Positions 9,631 to 16,572 of a stretch of 17,947 nt of DNA are shown one piece after another. Within the stretch, counting starts at the first letter, position 1; each line of letters begins with the position of its first letter. Both the position numbers and the translations under genes were made by a program. Source of the DNA: an uncultured bacterium (GTDB lineage Bacteria > Gemmatimonadota > Gemmatimonadetes > Longimicrobiales > RSA9); the NCBI GenBank assembly GCA_937889645.1, contig CALBZE010000141.1, positions 1-17,947 on the forward strand. The letters are read 5' to 3'. Under the pieces are notes generated by a model that did no database searches, was not told the DNA's origin, and saw nothing but the letters and a program-made list of their open reading frames with translations.

Positions 9631-10920
9631 ATGCGGATTGCACTGGTGTCGACGCCCTTTCTGGCCGTCCCGCCGCGGAACTACGGCGGGACGGAGCTCG
9701 TGGTCTACGAGCTTGCGGAAGGGCTGGTGGAACGGGGGCACGATGTGACGCTTTTCGCGACCGGCGACTCGTGGACCCGGGCGGATCTGCGCTGGCTCTA
9801 CCCCGAGCCCGAATGGCCGCCGGACTCGTACACCGAGCTGAACCACGTCGCGTGGGCGATGGAGATCGCCGAGAAGGGGGGATACGACGTCGTCCACGCG
9901 CACTCCGCGTCGGCGCTCGCGATCGGGCGGCTGATGCCCGAGCTGCCGCTGGTCTACACGCTGCACCACGAACAGGTCGATTCGCTCTCGGACTACTACC
10001 GCCACCATCCTGACGCGTGGTACGTGGCGATCTCGGCGGACCAGGCGAGCCGGGAGACGCCGCTCCCGAACGTGGAGGTGATCCACCACGGCCTCGACCC
10101 GTCGCGCTTCGACTGGCGGCCGACGGCGCGTGGCTACGTGTGCTTCATCGGCCGATTCTCGCCGGTCAAGGGGGTGCACACGGCGATCGACGCAGCGGAG
10201 CGCGCGGGCGTCCCGATCCGCGTGGCGGGCGAGATCCACGAGGTGGACCGCGAGTTCGGCGCGCGCGAAGTCGTCCCGCGGCTGGCGAAGCCGCACGTGA
10301 CCTACCTCGGCTGCATCGGCACGGACGTGAAGGTTCCGCTGCTGCGCGACGCGCGGGCGCTCCTCATGCCGATCGACTGGAACGAGCCGTTCGGGCTGGT
10401 GATGATCGAGGCGATGCTCTCCGGCTGCCCCGTCGTCGCGTTCCCGAGGGGGAGTGTGCCCGAGGTGGTCGAGCCGGGCGTGACGGGCTTCATCGTCGAG
10501 AGCATGCTCGAGATGGCCGACGTCATCCGACCCGGCGGCCCGGTCGACCGATTCGACCGGCAGCGCTGCCGCGAGCGGGCCGTCGAGCGTTTCAGCCGGG
10601 AGCGGATGGTACGCGACTACGAGCGCGTTTACGAGCGCGCCGTCGCCGCGAAGGGGGAGACCGCGCGGGCCCGTCTTGCGGCGACGCCGGAATCGGTCGA
10701 CGCGCCGCCGACCACGGCGCAGGCCGGAAATGCACCGGGCCCCATCGAGGCGCCTCCGACCACGGCGCACGCGGGAAACGCGCCGGAACCCATCGACGCG
10801 CCGCCGACCATCGCGCAGGCGGGGGCGACACCGGAGCCCGTCCAAGCGCCGCCGACGATGTCGCGAATAGGGAAGCCGGGGCAGGGCCGCCCGCGCGGGC
10901 GCCTCAGCGCGACCGGTTAA
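9631..10920 (+). CDS. GT4-type glycosyltransferase with repeat tail
   Basis: A 429-residue GT-B retaining glycosyltransferase of family 4. The N-terminal Rossmann domain has PPRNYGGTE (14-22) and GHDVTLFATGDS (36-47). The C-terminal donor domain has IGRFSPVKG (173-181), then NEPFGLVMIEAM (251-262), carrying the E-x7-E pair E252 and E260, and SVPEVVEPGVTGF (275-287). It transfers a sugar from a nucleotide donor, perhaps in glycolipid or polysaccharide synthesis; acceptor and sugar are unknown. The ATG at 9631 has GAGGAGGAG 4-12 bases upstream. Beyond residue ~345 the enzyme fold ends and a Pro/Ala-rich tail with 16-residue repeats (357-420) follows, ending in a basic segment. It stands alone, facing the ligase gene with 6 nt between stops. 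Confidence 0.9.
   Translation: MRIALVSTPFLAVPPRNYGGTELVVYELAEGLVERGHDVTLFATGDSWTRADLRWLYPEPEWPPDSYTELNHVAWAMEIAEKGGYDVVHAHSASALAIGRLMPELPLVYTLHHEQVDSLSDYYRHHPDAWYVAISADQASRETPLPNVEVIHHGLDPSRFDWRPTARGYVCFIGRFSPVKGVHTAIDAAERAGVPIRVAGEIHEVDREFGAREVVPRLAKPHVTYLGCIGTDVKVPLLRDARALLMPIDWNEPFGLVMIEAMLSGCPVVAFPRGSVPEVVEPGVTGFIVESMLEMADVIRPGGPVDRFDRQRCRERAVERFSRERMVRDYERVYERAVAAKGETARARLAATPESVDAPPTTAQAGNAPGPIEAPPTTAHAGNAPEPIDAPPTIAQAGATPEPVQAPPTMSRIGKPGQGRPRGRLSATG
10699..10890 (+). repeat. 48-bp in-frame minisatellite in glycosyltransferase tail
   Basis: Units at 10699-10746, 10747-10794, 10795-10842 and a decayed fourth from 10843. Each encodes 16 residues of the pattern x-APPT-x(4)-G-(N/A)-(A/T)-P-x-P-(I/V): DAPPTTAQAGNAPGPI, EAPPTTAHAGNAPEPI, DAPPTIAQAGATPEPV. 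The 48-nt unit keeps the frame when copies are gained or lost. The tail looks flexible and disordered. Confidence 0.85.
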
Positions 10921-10926
10921 CGAGTG

Positions 10927-12471
10927 TTATTGCGACGGCGTGAACCGTCGCAGCGCGGCGCGGTCGACCTTCCCGAGATGGGTGCGCGGCAGCGTGTCGA
11001 GGAAGACGAACTCGCGCGGGACCTTGTACGACTCGAGGCGCTCGCCGACGAAGGCGGCGAGCGCCGCCGCGAGGTCCGGCGCCCGGTCGCGCGCGACGAC
11101 GTACGCGTGCGGCCGGGTGAGCCCGTCGTCGCCGACGACGCCGACGACCGCGCACGCCTCGACCGAGGGGTGCTGGAGCAGGCAGTTCTCGACCTCCTGC
11201 GGCGAGAGCCATTTCCCGCTCACCTTCAGCATGTCGTCGGCGCGGCCGCGGTAGGTGAAGTACCCCTCCTCGTCGCGGGAAAGCATGTCCTCGGAGACGT
11301 ACCAGTCGCCGCGGAACGCACGCTTCGTCCGCTCCATCTGCTGCCAGTAGCCGATCGCGCGCGCCCCGCCCTTCACCCACAGATACCCGACCTCGCCCGG
11401 CGGCAGGTCGCGCCCATCGTCGTCGCGAACGCGGACGTCGTACCCGGGCACGGCCTTCCCCAGCGTCCCCGGCCGGACTTCGCCCGGGCGGTTCGTGATG
11501 AAGATGTGCCACATCTCCGCCGTGCCGAGCCCGTCGAGGAGCTCGACGCCGAACGTCTCGTCCCACCGCCGGTGCAGCTCGACCGGCAGCGCCTCGCCCG
11601 CCGACGTCGCCAGCCTCAGGCACGACAGGTCCTGCGACGCCGCGTCCGGGTGCGAGACCATCTGCTGCACCATGGTCGGCACGTTGATCAGGATCGTGGG
11701 CCGGAACTTCGCGATCTTCTCGAAGAGCGTCTCCGGCGTCGACCGCTCGGCGAAGAGCACGCTGGTGGCGCCGACGGAGAACGGGAAGAAGAGGTTGGCG
11801 CCCATCGCGTAGCCGAAGAACAGCTTCGGCACGGAGATGGTGACGTCGTCTTCGGTGTAGCGGACGACCTGCTTGCCGTAGCACTCGGTGGCGTAGGCGT
11901 ACGACGCGTGCGGCTGGACCGCCGCCTTCGGCCGGCCGCTCGTCCCGCCCGAGAAGAGCCAGATCGCCGGGTCGTCGCGGTGCGTCGGGAAGTTCTCGAG
12001 CACGGGCGAGGCGCCCGCGATGCGGGCGGCGAAGTCGACGTCGCCCACGACGAGCAGCTCGCGCAGGTGCCGCGCGCCGGCCGACGCCTCCACGAACGCG
12101 TCCTGCGTCTCCCGGTGCACCAGCGCGACCTTCGCGCGTGTGTACTCGTAGAAGTACGCGATCGCGTCCGGCCGCAGGTACGGGTTGACCATCACGACCA
12201 CCGCGCCGATCTTCAACGTCCCGAACAGCGCGGCGACGAACTCGGGCCCGTCCGGTAGCGCGATGATGACGCGCTGCTCCGGCTCGACGCCCGCATCGCG
12301 CAACAGATTCCCGAATCGGTTGGCGAGCGCCTGCACCTCGCCGTACGTCATGTCGCCGCCATCGGTGCGCAGCGCGATGCGCTCCCCCTTCCCCTCCCGG
12401 ATCCTGTCGTCGAGGAAGTAGTCGGCGATGTTGAAGGTCTCCGGAGGCTGGAACACGGGCTGGTCGGTCAT
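10927..12471 (-). CDS. Benzoate-CoA ligase family aryl-CoA ligase
   Basis: A 514-residue adenylate-forming enzyme that activates an aromatic acid to its CoA thioester with ATP. Core motifs are the phosphate loop FSGGTSGRPK (173-182), SAGEALP (290-296), GLGTAEMWHIF (314-324), which matches the benzoate-CoA ligase signature region before NRPGEVRPGTLGK, hinge GRADDMLKVSGKW (409-421), and catalytic K501 in THLGKVDR. The ATG at 12471 starts MTDQP, with only a weak GGA upstream. It diverges from the monooxygenase operon across 72 bp, fitting its role as first step of that pathway. Family members take benzoate, 2-aminobenzoate or similar acids; the operon context favours salicylate or 2-aminobenzoate, but the specificity residues were not assessed. 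Its stop lies 6 nt from the glycosyltransferase stop. Confidence 0.92.
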   Translation of the reverse strand: MTDQPVFQPPETFNIADYFLDDRIREGKGERIALRTDGGDMTYGEVQALANRFGNLLRDAGVEPEQRVIIALPDGPEFVAALFGTLKIGAVVVMVNPYLRPDAIAYFYEYTRAKVALVHRETQDAFVEASAGARHLRELLVVGDVDFAARIAGASPVLENFPTHRDDPAIWLFSGGTSGRPKAAVQPHASYAYATECYGKQVVRYTEDDVTISVPKLFFGYAMGANLFFPFSVGATSVLFAERSTPETLFEKIAKFRPTILINVPTMVQQMVSHPDAASQDLSCLRLATSAGEALPVELHRRWDETFGVELLDGLGTAEMWHIFITNRPGEVRPGTLGKAVPGYDVRVRDDDGRDLPPGEVGYLWVKGGARAIGYWQQMERTKRAFRGDWYVSEDMLSRDEEGYFTYRGRADDMLKVSGKWLSPQEVENCLLQHPSVEACAVVGVVGDDGLTRPHAYVVARDRAPDLAAALAAFVGERLESYKVPREFVFLDTLPRTHLGKVDRAALRRFTPSQ

Positions 12472-12543
12472 GGTCGGATCCGCCGCTCGGGTGAGACTGG
12501 TGCGAACACGGCTTCTCTCGTATCCCGGAGTATACAACATACC
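12472..12543. promoter_or_regulatory. Divergent promoter of the aryl-CoA cluster
   Basis: A 72-bp spacer between the start codons of the ligase (-) and the creatininase-type gene (+). TATACA (12531-12536) ends seven bases before the ATG at 12544 and no Shine-Dalgarno is present, so the + operon may be transcribed as a leaderless mRNA starting at or next to the ATG. GTATAC there is self-complementary, and AGTATA read leftward (TATACT) could also serve the ligase. CGGATCCG (12475-12482) is an 8-bp palindrome next to the ligase ATG and could bind a regulator. No good -35 box was found. Confidence 0.4.
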
Positions 12544-13299
12544 ATGCCGGTCTGGGAACTCTCGGCGATGACGTGGGAGGAGGCGCGCGGCCTCGCGGGC
12601 GAGCGCGCGGTCGCCGTGCTCCCGGTCGGCGCGGTCGAGGCCCACGGCCCGCATCTGCCGCTCACGACCGACGTCGTGATCGCCGAGGCGATGGCGCGGG
12701 CCGGCGCCGAACGACTGGCCGCCCGCGGGTACGACGTCTTCCTCCTCCCGCCGCTCTACTACTCCGCCGCGCCGTTCGCCGCCGCGTTCCCGGGCACGAT
12801 CTCGATCCGGCCGGAGACGATGACCGCGGTGGTGACCGACATCGCGCGATCGCTCGCCGATCACGGGGTGCGGGCGCTGGCGATCGCGAACGCGCACCTC
12901 GACCCGGCGCACCTTGCCTCGCTGCGCGCGGTCGCTGAGGAGGTGCGGTTAACGATTGTTTTTCCCGATCTGACGCGGAAACCATGGGCGCTGCGGCTGA
13001 CGGACGAGTTCAGGAGCGGCGCGTGCCACGCGGGTCGATTCGAGAGCAGCGTGATCATGGCCGAGCGGCCGGGATGGGTGCGGGACACGATCCGCGCCGC
13101 GCTCCCGGAGGTGCCGCACTCGCTCTCGGTCGCGATCCGGGACGGGAAGCGGACCTTCGAGGAGGCGGGCGGGCCGCGGGCGTACTTCGGCGACCCCGCG
13201 TCGGCGAGCGCGGAGGAAGGCCGCGAGACGATCGCAGCGCTAGGCCGGATCCTGGAGGACGCGGTCGTGGCGGCACTCGAAGGGGAGGTGACACAGTGA
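12544..13299 (+). CDS. Creatininase family amidohydrolase
   Basis: A 251-residue member of the creatininase fold, binuclear-metal enzymes that hydrolyse cyclic or linear amides (creatininase, formamide hydrolases, MftE-type peptidase). Metal ligands are recognisable: VGAVEAHGPHLPLTTD gives E32, H34 and D43, and ANAHLD gives H118 and D120, matching H-x-E of creatininase with Asp for Glu. CHAGRFESS (161-169) corresponds to the family HAGxxETS block with E167. Its place as first gene of an aryl-CoA degradation operon suggests it hydrolyses an amide, lactam or similar intermediate; that is inference, as no such step is established for this route to my knowledge. It starts at the ATG 12544 without a Shine-Dalgarno, and its stop overlaps the next start as GTGA. 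Confidence 0.85.
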   Translation: MPVWELSAMTWEEARGLAGERAVAVLPVGAVEAHGPHLPLTTDVVIAEAMARAGAERLAARGYDVFLLPPLYYSAAPFAAAFPGTISIRPETMTAVVTDIARSLADHGVRALAIANAHLDPAHLASLRAVAEEVRLTIVFPDLTRKPWALRLTDEFRSGACHAGRFESSVIMAERPGWVRDTIRAALPEVPHSLSVAIRDGKRTFEEAGGPRAYFGDPASASAEEGRETIAALGRILEDAVVAALEGEVTQ

Positions 13300-14093
13300 A
13301 CGAGTTCGGGCTCCGTGCCCGCCTGGACGGGCGCGCCGCCGTCGTGACCGGCGGCGGGAGCGGGATCGGCGAGGCGGTCGCGATGGCGCTCGCGGAGGCG
13401 GGCGCTGCCGTCGTCGTCGCGGCGCGGTCGCTGGAGAAGGTCGAAGCCGTGGCGGACCGGCTGCGCGCGGCGGGCGCCCGCGCAGTGGCGGTCCGGTGCG
13501 ACGTCACAGACCCCGACGACGTCGCCGCCCTTGCCCGCGCGGCGACCGACGCGCTCGGTCCGATCGACATCCTCGTGAACAACGCCGGGATCGCCGCGGG
13601 CGCGCCGCTGCACCGCATCCAGCTCGCCGAGTGGAACCGCATCTTCGCCGTGAACGCGACGGGGACGTTCCTCTGCACCCAGGCCTTCGCGCCGGCGATG
13701 CTCGAGCGCGGGTGGGGTCGGATCGTCAACGTCGCTTCCGTGGCGGGGCTCGCCGGCGCCCGGTATATTGCGGCCTACGCCGCGTCCAAGCATGCAGTCG
13801 TCGGCTTCACGCGCTGCGTGGCGGCCGAGTTCGCGGGCACCGGCGTCACCATCAACGCCGTCTGCCCCGGCTACGTCGCCACGCCGATGACCGACCGCAC
13901 CATCGAGGCGGTCGGCGCGCGCACCGGGCTCCAGGGCGAGGAGGCGCTGAAGGCCGTCCTGGCGACGACCGGGCAGAAGCGCCTGATCCAGCCCGACGAG
14001 GTCGCCCACGCCGTCCTCTCCCTCTGCGACGACGCAGCCCGCGCCATCAACGGGCAGACGATCGTCGTGGACGGCGGGGCGTTGCTGGCGTAG
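13296..14093 (+). CDS. SDR family NAD(P)-dependent dehydrogenase
   Basis: A 265-residue classical short-chain dehydrogenase, probably acting as a 3-hydroxyacyl-CoA dehydrogenase in the ring-degradation route. Signs are the cofactor loop TGGGSGIG (18-25), D69 in RCDVTD, NNAG (95-98), catalytic N120, S148, Y161 and K165 (YAASK), and PGYVATPM (191-198). The start is the GTG at 13296, which overlaps the upstream stop (GTGA, 13296-13299) and has an excellent GGAGGTG five bases before it. An in-frame ATG at 12984 would only read the upstream gene in the wrong frame. The last strand INGQTIVVDGG (251-261) is typical. Substrate and NAD versus NADP preference are not certain. Confidence 0.92.
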   Translation: MNEFGLRARLDGRAAVVTGGGSGIGEAVAMALAEAGAAVVVAARSLEKVEAVADRLRAAGARAVAVRCDVTDPDDVAALARAATDALGPIDILVNNAGIAAGAPLHRIQLAEWNRIFAVNATGTFLCTQAFAPAMLERGWGRIVNVASVAGLAGARYIAAYAASKHAVVGFTRCVAAEFAGTGVTINAVCPGYVATPMTDRTIEAVGARTGLQGEEALKAVLATTGQKRLIQPDEVAHAVLSLCDDAARAINGQTIVVDGGALLA

Positions 14094-14101
14094 ACCAATC
14101 C

Positions 14102-14500
14102 ATGACGTTCGAGATCATCAACCCCGAATCCTTGGGCGCGCCCAAGGGGTGGAACAACGGCCTCCTCGCGCCGGCCGGCGGGCGCATCCTCTTCGTCGCC
14201 GGGCAGACCGCGCGCGACGCCGGGGGGCGCATCGTTCCCGGCGACTTCGTCGCCCAGTTCGAGCGCGCGCTCCTGAACGTCCTCGAGGTCGTCCGCGCCT
14301 CGGGCGGCGGGCCCGAGAACATCGGCCGCATGACCGTCTTCGTCACCGACCGCGCCACGTACCTGGCCAGCCTCGAGGAGCTGGGCCGGGCGTGGCGGCG
14401 GCACATGGGTCGGCACTACCCGGCCATGGCGCTCTTGGAGGTCTCCGCGCTCGTGGACGACGGCGCCGTCGTCGAGATCGAGGCGACGGCCGTGGTGTAG
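14102..14500 (+). CDS. RidA/YjgF-like protein lacking the deaminase arginine
   Basis: A 132-residue Rid-family protein. RidA proper hydrolyses enamine/imine intermediates to ketones and ammonia as a trimer with active sites between subunits. Here the fold is recognisable from LFVAGQTARD (30-39), FERALLNVLEVV (53-64), MTVFVTD (77-83) and VEIEATAV (124-131). However, the position of the substrate-binding Arg (R105 in E. coli, in PARS) is Met109 in YPAMALLEV, while the EIE glutamate (E125) is kept. This places it among Rid subgroups without demonstrated imine deaminase activity. The ATG at 14102 lies 8 nt after the SDR stop with no Shine-Dalgarno, so it is likely translated by coupling. In this operon it may bind or process an amino- or oxo-cyclohexene-CoA intermediate; this is speculative. 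Confidence 0.9.
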   Translation: MTFEIINPESLGAPKGWNNGLLAPAGGRILFVAGQTARDAGGRIVPGDFVAQFERALLNVLEVVRASGGGPENIGRMTVFVTDRATYLASLEELGRAWRRHMGRHYPAMALLEVSALVDDGAVVEIEATAVV

Positions 14501-14576
14501 CGCCCCGGGCGCGGCGCGACGCGGCCCGGCGCCCCGAACGCGAACCGAGCCCTGAACGATCCGACCGGAGTCCACG

Positions 14577-15377
14577 ATGGCGATCGAACCGAAGTCGTTC
14601 CTCTACCGTCACGACGCCGACACCGGCGTCGCCACGATCACGCTGAACCGCCCCGAGCGGCTCAACGCGCTCACCTTCGAGGTCTACGAGGAGCTGCGCG
14701 ACACCTTCCACGCCCTCGACACCGAGCCCGGCGTCCGCGCCATCGTCCTTACCGGCTCGGGCCGCGCGTTCTGCTCCGGCGGCGACGTCGAGGACATCAT
14801 CGGCGCCCTCTTCGAGCGCGACTTCAAGGGGCTGCTGGAGTTTACGCGCGTTACTGGCGCGCTGGTGTACGCGATACGGAAGTGCCGCCGGCCCGTCGTC
14901 GCCGCGCTGAACGGGACGGTCGCGGGCGCGGGCGCGGTGATCGCCGCCGCGTGCGACATCCGTGTGGCGGCCGAGTCGGCGCGGATCGCTTACCTCTTCA
15001 CGCGCGTCGGGCTCTCGGGCGCGGACATGGGCGCCTCGTGGCTGCTCCCGCGGATCGTCGGGCACGGGCGCGCGAGCGAGCTGCTCATGACGGGCGAGTT
15101 CATCGACGCGCAGGAGGCGTATCGGATCGGGCTGTACAACCGTGTGGTCCCGGACGGCGCGGTGGTCTCCGAGGCGCAGGCGCTCGCGGAGAAGCTGGCC
15201 CGCGGCCCGTCGTTCGGGCTCGAGATCACGAAGGAGTCGCTCGACCGCGAGTGGTCGATGGACCTGGAGACGGCACTCGCGTGGGAGACGCAGGTCCAGG
15301 CGGGGTGCATGCTGGACCCGAACTTCCGCGAGGCGTACGAGGCGTTCAAGGCGAAGCGGACGCCGCAGTTCGCGTGA
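14577..15377 (+). CDS. Crotonase family enoyl-CoA hydratase/hydrolase
   Basis: A 266-residue crotonase-fold enzyme. The oxyanion hole comes from AFCSGGD (64-70) and NGTVAGAGA (112-120). Aligned by eye on CDIR, the positions of the two catalytic glutamates of classical hydratases (E144 and E164 in rat crotonase) hold hydrophobic residues, while D150 in GLSGADMGAS (145-154) sits in the loop where Asp acts in some ring-forming or ring-opening members such as MenB. It may therefore be a ring-opening hydrolase or lyase rather than a plain hydratase. The ATG at 14577 has GGAG six bases upstream, after a 76-nt gap from the RidA-like gene. The next gene starts almost at its stop. Role in C-C ring cleavage of the aryl-CoA product is inferred. 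Confidence 0.9.
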   Translation: MAIEPKSFLYRHDADTGVATITLNRPERLNALTFEVYEELRDTFHALDTEPGVRAIVLTGSGRAFCSGGDVEDIIGALFERDFKGLLEFTRVTGALVYAIRKCRRPVVAALNGTVAGAGAVIAAACDIRVAAESARIAYLFTRVGLSGADMGASWLLPRIVGHGRASELLMTGEFIDAQEAYRIGLYNRVVPDGAVVSEAQALAEKLARGPSFGLEITKESLDREWSMDLETALAWETQVQAGCMLDPNFREAYEAFKAKRTPQFA

Positions 15378-15385
15378 GGGCGAGC

Positions 15386-16549
15386 GTGAATCGACCGATC
15401 CCCGACGTCGCCCCCGTCCGCGCCTTCCTGGACGCCGCGCACGTCGAGCTAGCCGGGCGGCTGGCAGAGGCGTGCGCCCGGGAACTCGGGCCGCTCGACC
15501 CACCGGCCGACGACGCTTCCGCGCGCCGCCGGGCCCGCGAGCTGCTCGCGGCGATGGGCGCGGCCGGGCTGTACGCGCCGATCGAGGCGGAGGACCTGCG
15601 GGCGTGCGCGCTGACGCGCGAGGCGCTGGGCGCGGCGTCGCCGCTGGCGGACGCCGTGTGGGCGCTCCAGGCGCTCGGCACCACGCCGATCCTCCTGGCC
15701 GGGAGCGCGGAGCTGCGCGAGCGCTGGGCCGCGCCGGCGCTCCGGGGCGAGCTCATGGCCGCGTTCGCCATGACCGAGCCGGAGGCCGGCTCCGACGTCG
15801 CCGCGATCGAGACCACCGCCCGCCGCGACGGCGGCGACTACGTCCTCGAGGGGACGAAGACGCTGATCTCGAACGCCGGGATCGCGGACTTCTACGTCGT
15901 CTTCGCGTCGACGGACCGGGACGCGGGGCGACGCGGGATCTCGGCGTTCGTCGTCCCGGCCGACGCGCCGGGCGTGCGCTTCGTGCGGCCCATCGTGCTG
16001 AGCGAGCCGCACCCGTTGGGCGAGATCGCGTTCGAGGGGTGCAGGGTCCCCGCGACGCACCGGCTCGGCGCCGAGGGCGGCGGGTTCCGGATCGGGTTGG
16101 CGACGCTGGATCGGCTGCGCCCGACCGTCGGCGCCGCCGCGTGCGGGATGGCCGCCCGCGCGCTGGCCGAGGCAGTCGCCCACACGACGTCGCGCAAGCA
16201 GTTCGGCCAGCCGCTCGCCGAGTTCCAGCTCGTGCAGGAGAAGCTGGCGAAGATGGCGACGCGCCTCGACGCCGCCCGGCTCCTCGTCTACCGCGCCGCG
16301 TGGGAGAAGGACCGCGGCGCCGAGCGCATCACCATGGAGGCCGCCATGGCCAAGGCGTTCGCGACCGAGGCGGCCCAGCACATCATCGACGACGCCGTCC
16401 AGCTCCTCGGCGGCCGCGGCGTCGCCGTCGACGGCCCGGTCGAGCACCTCTACCGGGCGATCCGGCCGCTCCGGATCTACGAGGGCGCTACCGAGGTGCA
16501 GTGGCTCGTCGTCGCGCGGAACCTCCTGCGGACGTACTCGGAAGGATAG
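15386..16549 (+). CDS. Acyl-CoA dehydrogenase
   Basis: A 387-residue flavin acyl-CoA dehydrogenase that oxidises an acyl-CoA at the alpha-beta bond and passes electrons to ETF. Signs are AMTEPEAGSD (128-137) around FAD, GTKTLISNAG (156-165), SRKQFGQPLAEFQ (269-281), LLGGRGVAVDGP (340-351) and the catalytic base E366 in IYEGATE. The first ~75 residues are shorter and more Ala/Arg-rich than usual, but the helical domain remains. Two GTG starts are possible: 15386, with GAGGG five bases upstream (chosen), or 15374, which overlaps the crotonase stop as GTGA and adds four residues. In this operon it likely forms or removes a double bond on the alicyclic or ring-opened CoA ester. Confidence 0.92.
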   Translation: MNRPIPDVAPVRAFLDAAHVELAGRLAEACARELGPLDPPADDASARRRARELLAAMGAAGLYAPIEAEDLRACALTREALGAASPLADAVWALQALGTTPILLAGSAELRERWAAPALRGELMAAFAMTEPEAGSDVAAIETTARRDGGDYVLEGTKTLISNAGIADFYVVFASTDRDAGRRGISAFVVPADAPGVRFVRPIVLSEPHPLGEIAFEGCRVPATHRLGAEGGGFRIGLATLDRLRPTVGAAACGMAARALAEAVAHTTSRKQFGQPLAEFQLVQEKLAKMATRLDAARLLVYRAAWEKDRGAERITMEAAMAKAFATEAAQHIIDDAVQLLGGRGVAVDGPVEHLYRAIRPLRIYEGATEVQWLVVARNLLRTYSEG

Positions 16550-16572
16550 CTTCACGGAAGGGCAGCTCCACG

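Noticed and set aside
9466..10845. 459-codon open frame on - strand
   Set aside because: Lies opposite the GT4 glycosyltransferase, is Arg/His/Pro-rich and has no motif; a mirror of GC-rich codon use.
10914..10926. CGGTTAACGAGTGTT resembling CGGTTAACGATTGTT at 12947-12961
   Set aside because: The second copy is inside the creatininase coding frame and the first spans the glycosyltransferase stop; most likely chance.
10924..12258. 444-codon open frame on + strand
   Set aside because: Antisense to the aryl-CoA ligase, with low-complexity Arg/Val/Leu composition.
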